Part shown: in pieces, positions 50,765 through 59,953 of the stretch | Numbering within the stretch: position 1 is the first letter of the stretch | Layout of the letters: the number at the start of each line of letters is the position of its first letter | From: Sphingosinicella xenopeptidilytica | GTDB lineage: Bacteria > Pseudomonadota > Alphaproteobacteria > Sphingomonadales > Sphingomonadaceae | Length of the DNA: 64,000 nucleotides | Assembly: GCF_042676985.1 (NCBI RefSeq) | Contig: NZ_JBHTIK010000002.1 | Coordinates: 62,001-126,000 of the forward strand | Direction of reading: 5' to 3' | The notes under the pieces: model-generated | The model's input: only the letters and a program-made list of their open reading frames with translations | Told to the model about the DNA's origin: nothing | Databases searched by the model: none | Position numbers and translations under genes: made by a program

Positions 50765-52912
50765 ATGATTGCCACGCGTGCCGGGTCCGCATGGGTTCGT
50801 TCGGCCAAGATGATGACATCCGCGATGATGACGTCCGCCGTACGGATAACCGCGATCGCCGCCCTGTCCCTCGCTGCCGCCTGCGGCTCCCAGAAATCGG
50901 GCGGCGAAGCGTCGACGCCGGATTGGAAGCGGGCGACGGCCTATTACTACACGGGCACGAAGATCACCGCGGAAAACGCCGCCCAGCTCGGCGTCGCGTG
51001 GGAGTTCAACGACTTCGTTGTGCGCGGGCGCACGCATCGCGGCGTTGAATCGACGCCGATCGTCGTCGATGGCACCATGTATTTCACCGGGCCCTGGAGC
51101 GTGGTTTACGCGCTCGATGCGAAGACCGGCGCGCAGAAGTGGCAATATGACCCGGAGGTCGATGGCCAGTTCGCGCGGCGGACCTGCTGCGATGCCGTGA
51201 ACCGCGGTGTCGATGTCGCGGACGGCGTCGTTTATGTCGCCACGCTCGATGGCCATCTCGCCGCAGTCGATGCCGCGAGCGGCAAGGAACTGTGGAAGGT
51301 CGACACGATCACCGACCGTACGCGCAGCTACGCGATCACCGGTGCGCCGCGCGTTTCCGGCAAAACCGTCGTCATCGGCAACGGCGGCGCGGAGATGGGC
51401 GTGCGCGGCTATGCGAGCGCTTATGACCGCAAGACCGGCAAGCTCGTGTGGCGCTTCTTCACCGTGCCGGGCGCGGGGCCGGACGAACATCCCGAAGTCG
51501 CCGAGGCGCGCAAGACGTGGAGCAAGGCTTCGCGCTGGGATCTCGGCGGCGGCGGCACGGTTTGGGATTCGATCGTCTACGATCCCGATTCGAACATCGT
51601 CTATCTCGGCACCGGCAACGGGATGCCGCATCCGCTCTGGTCGCGCAGCCCCGGCGGCGGCGACAATCTGTATCTCTCGTCGATCGTCGCGGTGAACGCC
51701 GATACCGGCCGCAAGGTCTGGCACTATCAGACGACGCCGGAAGACAGCTGGGACTATACGGCGACGCAGAACATGGTCCTTGCCGACATCGAATTCGGCG
51801 GGAAAGCGCGCAAGGTCATCATGCAGGCGCCGAAGAACGGTTTCTTCTACGTGCTCGACCGCGTCACCGGCGAGCTGCTCTCGGCGGAGAAGTTCACGAC
51901 CGTCACATGGGCTGAGCGCGTCGATCTCAAGAGCGGACGGCCAGTCATCACCGAGCAGTCCGATTATTCGAAGGAAACGAAGCTCGTCTGGCCGTCGGAA
52001 GCGGGCGGACACAACTGGCCGCCGATGGCGTACAGCGAGAAAACCGGCCTCGTTTACATCCCGGTGCTGCAGGCGCCGATGACCTTCCAGATGTATGATC
52101 AGCCCTACAAGCCCTACAGCGGCATCCAGGGCTCGATCGCCTCGTTCCCGGCGTTCGGTGCATTCGGCAAGGGCGGCGCCAATTCCGAGGAAGCGTTCCC
52201 CGGCCAGCCCAAGCCGCGTTTCGATGCGGTGCTAACGGCATGGAACCCGAAAACCGGCAAGATCGCATGGACGAGCAGCGAACTGCCGTTCTGGAGCGGC
52301 GGCGTGATGGCGACGGCGTCAGGCCTCGTCATGCAGGGATCGGCGGACGGCTATCTCACGGTTTATGACGGCATTTCCGGAAAGGTTCTGCACCGGATCA
52401 ACGTCGGCACGGGCATCATGGCCGCGCCGATGTCCTACGAGATCGATGGCGAGCAGTATGTCGCCGTGAACGCCGGCTTCGGCGGCGCGCTCAACGTCGC
52501 CTATCCGCCCGGCGCCGTGGCGGCCGAGCGCGAGAACCATGAGCGCCTGATCGTCTTCAAGATCGGCGGCAAGGCGCCCGAGCTGCCGCCGCTGCGCGAG
52601 AAGATCGCCTTCACCGATCCGCCTGCGAAATATCGCGGCGACGCCGAAGCCGTGAAGCGCGGCGGCGCGCTCTACGGCGCCTACTGCGGCCGCTGTCACG
52701 GCGGCAAGGACGGGATGGGCGGCTATCCGAACCTCTGGAAGATGGCCCCCGAAACGCACGACGCGTTCGATGCGATCGTCCTCGAAGGTGTCTTCGTTGA
52801 TGCAGGCATGGCAGGCTTCGCCGATATCCTCAGCAAAGCGGACGCCCGCGACATCCACGCCTTCCTCGCGCAGCCCGCACCGTCTCAGTCGGCGCACTCA
52901 GGGCTGCACTAA
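50765..52912 (+). CDS. PQQ- and haem c-containing alcohol dehydrogenase (quinohaemoprotein)
   Basis: A 715-residue periplasmic enzyme with an eight-bladed PQQ propeller and a C-terminal cytochrome c domain. The vicinal disulfide Cys141-Cys142 ('RRTCCDAVN') stacks on PQQ. Repeated tryptophan-docking stretches ('ALDAKTGAQKWQY', 'AVDAASGKELWKV') are present, and the haem motif is Cys641-Gly-Arg-Cys644-His645 with a likely Met ligand in 'DAGMAGF'. The N-terminus has a hydrophobic segment ending Leu-Ala-Ala-Ala-Cys, a possible lipoprotein anchor. The ATG at 50765 follows a run of Gs; a GTG lies just before it. It oxidises primary or secondary alcohols and feeds electrons to the respiratory chain. 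No PQQ biosynthesis genes are in the window. Confidence 0.93.
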   Translation: MIATRAGSAWVRSAKMMTSAMMTSAVRITAIAALSLAAACGSQKSGGEASTPDWKRATAYYYTGTKITAENAAQLGVAWEFNDFVVRGRTHRGVESTPIVVDGTMYFTGPWSVVYALDAKTGAQKWQYDPEVDGQFARRTCCDAVNRGVDVADGVVYVATLDGHLAAVDAASGKELWKVDTITDRTRSYAITGAPRVSGKTVVIGNGGAEMGVRGYASAYDRKTGKLVWRFFTVPGAGPDEHPEVAEARKTWSKASRWDLGGGGTVWDSIVYDPDSNIVYLGTGNGMPHPLWSRSPGGGDNLYLSSIVAVNADTGRKVWHYQTTPEDSWDYTATQNMVLADIEFGGKARKVIMQAPKNGFFYVLDRVTGELLSAEKFTTVTWAERVDLKSGRPVITEQSDYSKETKLVWPSEAGGHNWPPMAYSEKTGLVYIPVLQAPMTFQMYDQPYKPYSGIQGSIASFPAFGAFGKGGANSEEAFPGQPKPRFDAVLTAWNPKTGKIAWTSSELPFWSGGVMATASGLVMQGSADGYLTVYDGISGKVLHRINVGTGIMAAPMSYEIDGEQYVAVNAGFGGALNVAYPPGAVAAERENHERLIVFKIGGKAPELPPLREKIAFTDPPAKYRGDAEAVKRGGALYGAYCGRCHGGKDGMGGYPNLWKMAPETHDAFDAIVLEGVFVDAGMAGFADILSKADARDIHAFLAQPAPSQSAHSGLH

Positions 52913-54087
52913 ATCGCTTCCCCCGCAGCCCTGCCGCTCGCCCATGCCCACTGGAAGTTATAGCCGCCAAGCCAGCCGGTAACATCCACAGCCTCGCCGA
53001 TGGCATAGAGGCCGGGCACGCGCGCCGCCATCATCGTGCGGGATGAGAGACCGTCCACGGAAATGCCGCCTGCCGTCACCTCGGCCTTGGCAAAGCCCTC
53101 GGTGCCGCTCGGTGTGAAGCTCCAGTCCGTGAGCCGAGCCTCCGCTGCGCGGAGCGCCTTATCGGCGATGTTGCCGAGATCGCCCTCAAGCGCGAGCCGT
53201 TCGGCAAGGGCGTCCGCGAGGCGGGCAGGGAGGCGGGCGGCGAGGGCGCGCTTCAGTGTGGACCGCGGCTGCGCCTGTTTCTGGCGGATCAGCCAGTCCG
53301 GCCCGGCATCGGGCAGGAAATTGACGCCGATCGGCGTGCGGTGCTGCCAGTAGGAGGAAATCTGCAGCATGGCCGGGCCGGAAAGCCCGCGATGCGTGAA
53401 CAGGGCGGCCTCGCGGAAACGCACCTTCTGCCAGCACACCTCGACCTCCGCCGAGACGCCCGAGAGTGAACGGAACAGCGCCTCATCACCCCCCAGTGTA
53501 AACGGCACGAGCGCCGGGCGCGGATGCACGACCGAAAGCCCGAACCGACGCGCGATATCATAAGCAAAGCCGGTCGCGCCGAGTTTCGGGATAGACGGTC
53601 CGCCGGTGGCAAGCACCAGCGCGGGCGCCGTATAGTCGCGCCCGCCGATCGACACCATGAATAGCCCGTCTCGGTGCTCGATCTCGGTGGCCGCGCGACC
53701 CAGCTCGATCGTGACGCCCGCCTGTGCACATTCCTCCACCAGCATATCGACGATCTGCCGGGCGGAACCATCGCAGAAGAGCTGGCCCAGCGTCTTTTCG
53801 TGCCACGCGATGCCGTAACGCTCGACGAGCCCTAGAAAGTCCTGCGGTGTGTAGCGCCCGAGTGCGGACTTGGCGAAATGCGGATTGCCCGAGAGATAGC
53901 GGTCGGCGGCGGTGTGGATGTTCGTGAAATTGCAGCGCCCGCCGCCCGAGATCAGGATCTTCTTGCCCGGCTCATCCGCGTGGTCCGCGAGCAGCACACG
54001 CTTGCCGCGCGCGCCTGCCGTTGCCGCGCACATCATCCCCGCCGCCCCGGCGCCGAGGACGATTGCGTCGAAGCTCTCAGCGTTCAC
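52909..54087 (-). CDS. NAD(P)/FAD-dependent oxidoreductase, HI0933/BaiN family
   Basis: A 392-residue flavoprotein starting at a GTG (54087): 'FDAIVLGAGAAGMMCAATAGARGKRVLLADH' binds FAD, followed by 'KILISGGGRCNFTN' and the C-terminal 'YAIGEAVDVTGWLGGYNFQWAWASGR', all family hallmarks. The family (COG2081) is widespread and mostly uncharacterised; one member, BaiN, acts in bile-acid metabolism. Its tail overlaps that of the PQQ dehydrogenase by 4 nt (convergent), and its start overlaps the next FAD gene's end by 11 nt, so the two flavoproteins are co-transcribed. It appears housekeeping rather than pathway-specific. Confidence 0.93.
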   Translation of the reverse strand: MNAESFDAIVLGAGAAGMMCAATAGARGKRVLLADHADEPGKKILISGGGRCNFTNIHTAADRYLSGNPHFAKSALGRYTPQDFLGLVERYGIAWHEKTLGQLFCDGSARQIVDMLVEECAQAGVTIELGRAATEIEHRDGLFMVSIGGRDYTAPALVLATGGPSIPKLGATGFAYDIARRFGLSVVHPRPALVPFTLGGDEALFRSLSGVSAEVEVCWQKVRFREAALFTHRGLSGPAMLQISSYWQHRTPIGVNFLPDAGPDWLIRQKQAQPRSTLKRALAARLPARLADALAERLALEGDLGNIADKALRAAEARLTDWSFTPSGTEGFAKAEVTAGGISVDGLSSRTMMAARVPGLYAIGEAVDVTGWLGGYNFQWAWASGRAAGEAI

Positions 54088-55702
54088 GGGTGATGCTGGC
54101 GGCGACCGCCTCGGCCGCCTTGATTCCGTCGATGGCGGCGGAAAGGATGCCGCCCGCATAGCCCGCACCTTCGCCGGCCGGGAACAGGCGTGTCGTGTTC
54201 AGGCTCTGGAAGTCCTTGCCGCGCGTGATCCGCACGGGCGAGGAGGTGCGCGTCTCGACGCCGGTCATCACCACGTCGGCGTGATCGTAGCGCGCGAGCT
54301 GGCGTCCGAACACGGGCAGCGCCTCGCGCATCGCCTCCACCGCGAAGCCGGGGAGGCAGGCGGAAAGATCCGTCATGGTGACGCCGGGCTTGTAGGAGGG
54401 AGTTACACTCCCTAGCGCGGTGGACGGCTGTTGCGCCAGAAAATCGCCGACAGTTTGTCCCGGTGCGTTGTAGTTCGATCCGCCCGCGACATAAGCGAGC
54501 GCTTCCCAGTGCCGTTGGAAGTCGATGCCCGCGAGCGGCCCCTCAGGGTAGTCGCGAGCCGGGTCGATGGCGACGACGAGGCCGGAGTTGGCATTGAACT
54601 CGGCGCGCGAATACTGGCTCATGCCGTTGGTGACGACGCGGCCTTCCTCCGATGTCGCCGCGACCACGCGCCCGCCGGGGCACATGCAGAAGCTGTAGAC
54701 GGTACGTTCGTTCGCGCAGTGATGCGCAAGGCTATAGGCCGCGGTGCCGAGGATGGGGTGGCGTGCGAATTTGCCGTAGCGCGCTTCGTCGATCCATGCT
54801 TGCGGATGCTCGATGCGCACGCCGATCGAGAACGGCTTCGCCTCGATGTGGACGCCGCGCCGGTGCAGCATCTCGAACGTCGACCGCGCGCTGTGGCCGA
54901 CGGCGAGGACGACGTGATCGGCTTCGAGAAAGTCGCCGCCCTGGAGATGAAGCCCGCGCACCCCGAGGCTGCCGTCCGCTGCACGCTCCAGTTCCAGTTC
55001 CTCGACGCGTGTCTGCCAGCGGTACTCGCCGCCCAGCGCCTCGATGGTTTCGCGCAGGCTTTCCACCATCGTGACGAGCCGGAAGGTGCCGATATGAGGA
55101 TGCGCCTCGAACAAGATGTCGCCGGGCGCGCCCGCCTTCACGAACTCCTCAAGCACCTTGCGGCCGAGGAAGCGCGGGTCCTTCACGCGGCAATAGAGTT
55201 TGCCGTCCGAGAACGTGCCCGCACCGCCCTCGCCGAACTGCACGTTGGATTCCGGGTTGAGTTGCGACCGGCGCCATAGGCCCCATGTGTCTTTGGTACG
55301 CTCGCGAACGATCTTGCCGCGATCGAGGATGATCGGCCGGAACCCCATCTGCGCAAGGATCAGTCCCGCGAATAGCCCGCACGGCCCCGCCCCGATGACA
55401 ACCGGCCGCAGCCCGGACCAGCCCTCAGGCGCGCGCGCAGGAAAGCGGTACTCCATATCTGGCGTCGGGCGGACATCATGGTCCTTCGCAAAGCGCGCCA
55501 GCACCTCGTCTTCGTTCGCGATGTCGACATCGACCGTGTAGACGAGCAGGATCGCACTCTTGCGCCGCGCATCATTGCCGCGGCGAAACACCGTGAACCC
55601 GCGCAACCGCTCGGGCACGATGGCGAGACGCGTGCAGATCGCAGGCGCCATCGCGTCGTCCGCATGATCGAGCGGTAGGTTGAGGCCGGACAGGCGTAGC
55701 AT
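54077..55702 (-). CDS. FAD-dependent oxidoreductase, COG2509 family
   Basis: A 541-residue flavoprotein with an N-terminal alpha/beta domain (about 1-90, ending 'YRFPARAPEGWSGLRPVVIG'), the dinucleotide fold 'VVIGAGPCGLFAGLILAQMGF', and the characteristic 'NVQFGEGGAGTFSDGKLYCRVKDPR' loop. The C-terminal 'LFPAGEGAGYAGGILSAAIDGIKAAEAV' contacts FAD. The ATG at 55702 begins 'MLRLSGLNLPLDH', the usual start of this widespread family of unknown reaction. It diverges from the ECF sigma gene at 55863 and is coupled to the HI0933-type gene. Confidence 0.92.
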   Translation of the reverse strand: MLRLSGLNLPLDHADDAMAPAICTRLAIVPERLRGFTVFRRGNDARRKSAILLVYTVDVDIANEDEVLARFAKDHDVRPTPDMEYRFPARAPEGWSGLRPVVIGAGPCGLFAGLILAQMGFRPIILDRGKIVRERTKDTWGLWRRSQLNPESNVQFGEGGAGTFSDGKLYCRVKDPRFLGRKVLEEFVKAGAPGDILFEAHPHIGTFRLVTMVESLRETIEALGGEYRWQTRVEELELERAADGSLGVRGLHLQGGDFLEADHVVLAVGHSARSTFEMLHRRGVHIEAKPFSIGVRIEHPQAWIDEARYGKFARHPILGTAAYSLAHHCANERTVYSFCMCPGGRVVAATSEEGRVVTNGMSQYSRAEFNANSGLVVAIDPARDYPEGPLAGIDFQRHWEALAYVAGGSNYNAPGQTVGDFLAQQPSTALGSVTPSYKPGVTMTDLSACLPGFAVEAMREALPVFGRQLARYDHADVVMTGVETRTSSPVRITRGKDFQSLNTTRLFPAGEGAGYAGGILSAAIDGIKAAEAVAASITRER

Positions 55703-55862
55703 GGACGAGGCCTTTAGCGGCAAGCCGGCCGTGCGCCAAGCTGCGGGATGGGATCGGGTATCCACGCCTGCTTTTTCGCCGTGAAGGCAAAAAATATCCC
55801 TACGGCTTCTGCGGCCCCGTGTGTCTATAAAACGGATAAGCGGAAGCAGGTGCTTACGAGTA

Positions 55863-56432
55863 ATGGTCGACGATGAAGCCTTGAGACGCTGGTTCTGTCG
55901 GGAAGTTCTTCCGCTGGAAGCTGCGCTCATGGCGTTTCTGAGGAGAAATTGGCGGGAGACTGCTGATCTTCAGGACTTGCGGCAGGATATTTACGAGCGG
56001 GTGTTGAAAGGCGCGCGCGAGCAGCTCCCGCAACATAGCGCTGCCTATGTCTACACGGTGGCGCGCAACCACCTCATCAATTGCGCACGGCGCTCTCGGA
56101 TCGTTTCGTTCGAGCTGCTGGCGGATCTGGATGACGTGCAGCAGGGCGGGCAGGCGTTTCACCCCGAACGGCAACTTGTCGCCCGCGATGAACTGAAGCG
56201 GGCGATTGCGGGGCTTGACCGGCTGCCGCCGCGGTGTCGGGAGATTGTTCGCCTCCGCAAGGTCGAAGGGCTTTCGACGCGAGAGACAGCGGCCCGGCTC
56301 GATATCGGTGTGGATGCGGTGGAAAAGCAGATCACGCTCGGGATGCGGGCGCTTGTTGATTTCGTGTTGGGCGGCACGGGAAAGATCCAGTGGTCGCGCA
56401 GCGCCAGCGTTTCGCGGCGGAGGCGGCCATGA
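55863..56432 (+). CDS. ECF RNA polymerase sigma factor, FecI-like
   Basis: A 189-residue sigma factor with region 2 ('DLQDLRQDIYERVLKGAREQL', 'YTVARNHLINCARRS') and region 4 ('LPPRCREIVRLRKVEGLSTRETAARLDIG'). It is a paralogue of the factor at 4737..5309, sharing the 'LPLE.ALM.FLRRNWR' and 'TVARNHLIN' blocks. I use the ATG at 55863; a GTG at 55821 is possible. It overlaps FecR by 4 nt and is expected to drive the STN receptor, esterase and hydrolase that follow. Confidence 0.9.
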   Translation: MVDDEALRRWFCREVLPLEAALMAFLRRNWRETADLQDLRQDIYERVLKGAREQLPQHSAAYVYTVARNHLINCARRSRIVSFELLADLDDVQQGGQAFHPERQLVARDELKRAIAGLDRLPPRCREIVRLRKVEGLSTRETAARLDIGVDAVEKQITLGMRALVDFVLGGTGKIQWSRSASVSRRRRP

Positions 56433-57406
56433 CGAAGTCTGCCGAGATCGAAACCATCGCCGCGGATTGGCTGCGGAGGCGCGAAGAACCGGAGTGGTCG
56501 TCCGCCGATCAGGTGGCCCTCGACCAGTGGCTGAAGCTGTCGACCGCACACCAAGCCGCGTACTGGCGCCTGGAGCACGGCTGGAGGATCGCCGACCGCA
56601 TCGGCGCGCTCGGACCGGAAATCTCGAGGCCATTCTCTTTGGCGGCATCCCTGCAGACACGGTGGAAACGGAGCCGGACAGCGGCGGTCGCGGCTGTGGT
56701 CTTCGCGTTGGTGGCAGGTAGCGCGCTTTGGTTCCATCAGCGTAGCGACGATGTGGTGGCCACGGCGAGTTTCGTGACGCCGGTCGGCGGCCGAGGCTCA
56801 ATCCCGCTCGCCGACGGCAGCCGTATCGAGCTCAACACGGACACCCGACTCCACACATCGGTATCGAAGAGCGAACGCAAGGTTTGGCTCGATCAAGGTG
56901 AGGCCTATTTCGATGTCGCACACCGCGCCGATGAGCCGTTCGTGGTATACGCGGGCACGCAGACCATAACCGTGCTCGGCACGAAATTCTCTGTTCGGCG
57001 GGATGGGGATATGGTGCAGGTCGCTGTTCTTGAAGGGCGCGTTCGCATCGATAAGGACGAGGGCATCGAAAGGCCCCGACCCGCGATTGTGTCGCGCGGC
57101 GATATCGCCCTGTCGCGAGGGGAAGCCACACTCGTCACCGCACATGCGCTTGGCCGTGTCGAGGATGGCCTTGCATGGCGCGATGGCAGGCTTGTTTTCG
57201 ATCGCATGACGATCGCCGATGCCGCCGCCGAGTTTAATCGCTATAGCCGCATCCACATCGTCATTGTCGATCCAGTCGTTGCCGATATCCGGATCGGCGG
57301 GAGCTTTCAGGCATCCAATGTGGATGCTTTCGTTCGCCTTCTGGAAGATGCTTACGGCCTGGATGTACGGCGGGAAGACTCATCCATCATTATTTCCGCC
57401 GGATGA
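56429..57406 (+). CDS. FecR-family anti-sigma regulator
   Basis: A 325-residue FecR protein: N-terminal anti-sigma part ('AADWLRRREEPEWSSADQVALDQWLKLS'), one membrane helix near residues 85-102 ('AAVAAVVFALVAGSALWF'), periplasmic FecR domain ('IPLADGSRIELNTDTRL', 'TVLGTKFSVRRDGDMVQVAVLEGRVRI') and a C-terminal STN-like end ('GGSFQASNVDAFVRLLEDAYGLDV'). It pairs with the sigma factor just upstream (ATGA overlap) and senses the receptor starting 72 bp downstream. It is paralogous to 3781..4740. Confidence 0.92.
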   Translation: MTKSAEIETIAADWLRRREEPEWSSADQVALDQWLKLSTAHQAAYWRLEHGWRIADRIGALGPEISRPFSLAASLQTRWKRSRTAAVAAVVFALVAGSALWFHQRSDDVVATASFVTPVGGRGSIPLADGSRIELNTDTRLHTSVSKSERKVWLDQGEAYFDVAHRADEPFVVYAGTQTITVLGTKFSVRRDGDMVQVAVLEGRVRIDKDEGIERPRPAIVSRGDIALSRGEATLVTAHALGRVEDGLAWRDGRLVFDRMTIADAAAEFNRYSRIHIVIVDPVVADIRIGGSFQASNVDAFVRLLEDAYGLDVRREDSSIIISAG

Positions 57407-57478
57407 CACTACGGAAGTCACGTGCGTGCGTGTCCCTCCCAACAGGAAATTGAAATTTTCGAGGGGGGTGGAAACAAA

Positions 57479-59944
57479 GTGACAAAGGGATATCTGGCCG
57501 CGGCTTTGGGTTTGGGTGCCGCAATCCTGTGCGTTGCGCCTGCGCTTGCACAACAGACCGAATTCAGGATTTCCGCTGGAGATCTGAAGCAGGCGCTCGA
57601 CCAGTTCGCGCGGCAATCGGGCCGCGAAATCATCTACAAAGTAGACGATATTGGAGGGGTGCGCAGCCCTGGCGTTCGCGCGCTCGTCGCGCCGGAGGAT
57701 GCACTCGATCAGATCCTTTCGGGAACAGGCTTTTCCAGTCGCTTCGACAGCTCGGGCGCGATCGCTATCGTGAAAACCGGTGGCGGCGATGATGGGGCTG
57801 CGCGCACCGATGGGGGCGGCTCGGAAATCGTTGTCACGGCCAGCCGCCGCGAGCAACTGATCCGGCTGGTGCCCGCAAGCGTGAGCGCAGAAACGGGCCG
57901 CACGCTGGCGCGGCGCGGGGCGACGCAGCTTGAAGATATTGTTCGCAATACGCCGGGATTGTCGAACCCCGGACCGGGCAGCGGCAACAAGACGAATCTT
58001 ACTATTCGCGGCGTCGCGACGGGAACCGATCCGGGGCTCAAGCAGACCACCGTCTCGCTGATGTTCGACGATATCCCGCTCGATCCCGGCTCTGCCGGCC
58101 TTGGTGCGACCAATCTGCGTCTTGTCGATGTCGAGCGTGTCGAGGTTTTGCGCGGCCCACAGGGAACATTGTTCGGATCAGGGTCGCTGAGCGGGACGCT
58201 TCGCATCATCTCCAACAAGCCCGATCTGACTGGGCCGGGGGCGTCCGCCGAACTGACAGGCGCCGCCACGCGTGGCGGCGAAGGCTCCATCTGGGGCAAC
58301 GCCATGGTCAACCAGGCACTCATCCCGGACCGGCTGGCAATTCGCGCAGTTGGATACGGATTTCAGGAAGGTGGCTGGATCGACAACAGCCGCACTGGTG
58401 AAACCGATGTGAACCGGAACGAGACCTTGGGTGCACGCCTCGCGGTCGCGGCCCGGCTTGGTGAGCGGTTGTCGGTAGACATCATGGGCGCTTACCAGAT
58501 GAGCAAGGATTTCGCGGCGGGTGAAAGCCTGTATGCTCCCGTTGTGGGCGCAAACGACCCTTACGGTATCACCACCAGCCGGCAGTCCCTGGAATCCCGC
58601 CTCGAAAGCGCGCTTGTCAATCTCGGCTTGCGTTACGATTTCGATGCGCTGGAGTTGATCTCCTCGTCTACCTACATTCGACGTAAGGCTTCGCTCAACG
58701 ATGATGCGGGCTATTATACCGAAGTCGTGGGGCTTCAACTCGGTATCCCGGGTCTCACCGGATCAACCCCGGCGATCACGACCAACAACTCGGATATCTT
58801 CACGCAGGAGCTTCGCCTCGTTTCCACGGCCGCAGGGCCGCTGCAATGGACGCTCGGCGGCTTCTATCTGAGCGCGAAGGCCGACGGTGGGCAGTGGGTC
58901 ACCGCACCCGTACTGGCGCCGATTCTGGGATCGGGAAATCTTGCTGCCCTCTCGACCGAAGGAGAGCAAGAGGAACTCTCGGCTTTCGGCGAACTCTCTT
59001 ATACGATCGGCGATCGCCTGGACCTGACCGCCGGACTGCGCATCTCCGATACGACGCTGCGTTTCGATACGCTCTCGTCGGGGCTTCTCTTCACGGGATC
59101 GCCGAACCCGGCCGTGCAGGTCGCGACTGTCATCCGCCAGAGCGATACGGCATATAATCCACGTTTCGCTATCGCGTTTCGGCCGAGCGAGGATCTGACG
59201 CTCTATGTCTCGGCAGCGCGGGGTTATAGGGTCGGTGGCCCGAATCTCACTGCGGGCCTCGGCGGCCCCAATATTCCGCGCGCCTACAGTTCGGACAATC
59301 TTTGGAACTATGAACTTGGCGCCAAGGGAAGAGCCTTCGACGGCACGCTGCGCTACAATGCAGCCGCCTACTTCATCGATTGGTCGAACATGCAGACAAG
59401 CTTGTCGCTGAACAATGTGGGCCATGTCGGCAACGCCGGAAGCGCGCACATTTATGGTGCCGAGCTCGAAGCATCGATACAGATCACGGCACAGTTCGAA
59501 GTCGGTGGTTCAGTTTCGGTGAACAAGGCCGAGACAGCGAGCACGGTGCCCAACCTGACCCGTACGACGGGCATTGTCGGCATCACCCCCGGTCTGCGTC
59601 TGCCCGGGTCGCCCGAATTCCAGACGAGCGGGTTTGCACAGTTCAACTTTGATGTCGCGGGCAACCGTGCTTACCTGCGCGCAAGCGGGCAGTATGTTGG
59701 CGACCAATACACCGATTACGACGAGAAGGGTACGCGGTTTGGCGACTATACCGTTGCGGATCTCAGGGTCGGTATTGCGCTTGACCGCGTCGAGGTGATC
59801 GGCTTCGTGAACAACCTGTTTGACGGCAACGGCAAACGCAGCGCCATGAACCGTTCCACCGTGGGGCCGATTATCGCGCAGCCCCAGATCGCCTATCGCA
59901 TTCGTCCGCGCACGATCGGCGCGACCGTTCGCGTCAACTATTGA
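57479..59944 (+). CDS. TonB-dependent receptor with N-terminal STN signalling domain
   Basis: An 821-residue receptor starting at a GTG (57479) with a G-rich ribosome site upstream. After the signal peptide ('CVAPALAQ') comes an STN domain ('FRISAGDLKQALDQFARQSGREIIY...GVRALVAPEDALDQILSGTGF'), then 'SEIVVTASRREQLIRLVPASV', the plug with 'VERVEVLRGPQGTLFGSGSLSGTLRIISNKP', and a barrel ending 'IGATVRVNY'. It belongs to the same class as the receptor at 1168..3717. The gene order sigma, FecR, receptor, esterase is the same in both modules. The ligand is unknown. Confidence 0.93.
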   Translation: MTKGYLAAALGLGAAILCVAPALAQQTEFRISAGDLKQALDQFARQSGREIIYKVDDIGGVRSPGVRALVAPEDALDQILSGTGFSSRFDSSGAIAIVKTGGGDDGAARTDGGGSEIVVTASRREQLIRLVPASVSAETGRTLARRGATQLEDIVRNTPGLSNPGPGSGNKTNLTIRGVATGTDPGLKQTTVSLMFDDIPLDPGSAGLGATNLRLVDVERVEVLRGPQGTLFGSGSLSGTLRIISNKPDLTGPGASAELTGAATRGGEGSIWGNAMVNQALIPDRLAIRAVGYGFQEGGWIDNSRTGETDVNRNETLGARLAVAARLGERLSVDIMGAYQMSKDFAAGESLYAPVVGANDPYGITTSRQSLESRLESALVNLGLRYDFDALELISSSTYIRRKASLNDDAGYYTEVVGLQLGIPGLTGSTPAITTNNSDIFTQELRLVSTAAGPLQWTLGGFYLSAKADGGQWVTAPVLAPILGSGNLAALSTEGEQEELSAFGELSYTIGDRLDLTAGLRISDTTLRFDTLSSGLLFTGSPNPAVQVATVIRQSDTAYNPRFAIAFRPSEDLTLYVSAARGYRVGGPNLTAGLGGPNIPRAYSSDNLWNYELGAKGRAFDGTLRYNAAAYFIDWSNMQTSLSLNNVGHVGNAGSAHIYGAELEASIQITAQFEVGGSVSVNKAETASTVPNLTRTTGIVGITPGLRLPGSPEFQTSGFAQFNFDVAGNRAYLRASGQYVGDQYTDYDEKGTRFGDYTVADLRVGIALDRVEVIGFVNNLFDGNGKRSAMNRSTVGPIIAQPQIAYRIRPRTIGATVRVNY

Positions 59945-59953
59945 GGAGTGCCC

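Noticed and set aside
55770..55800. Hairpin with flanking T- and A-runs near the divergent promoter of the right sigma gene
   Set aside because: The GC stem is only 3 bp with a mismatch, and it lies upstream of both divergent genes where a terminator is not expected.
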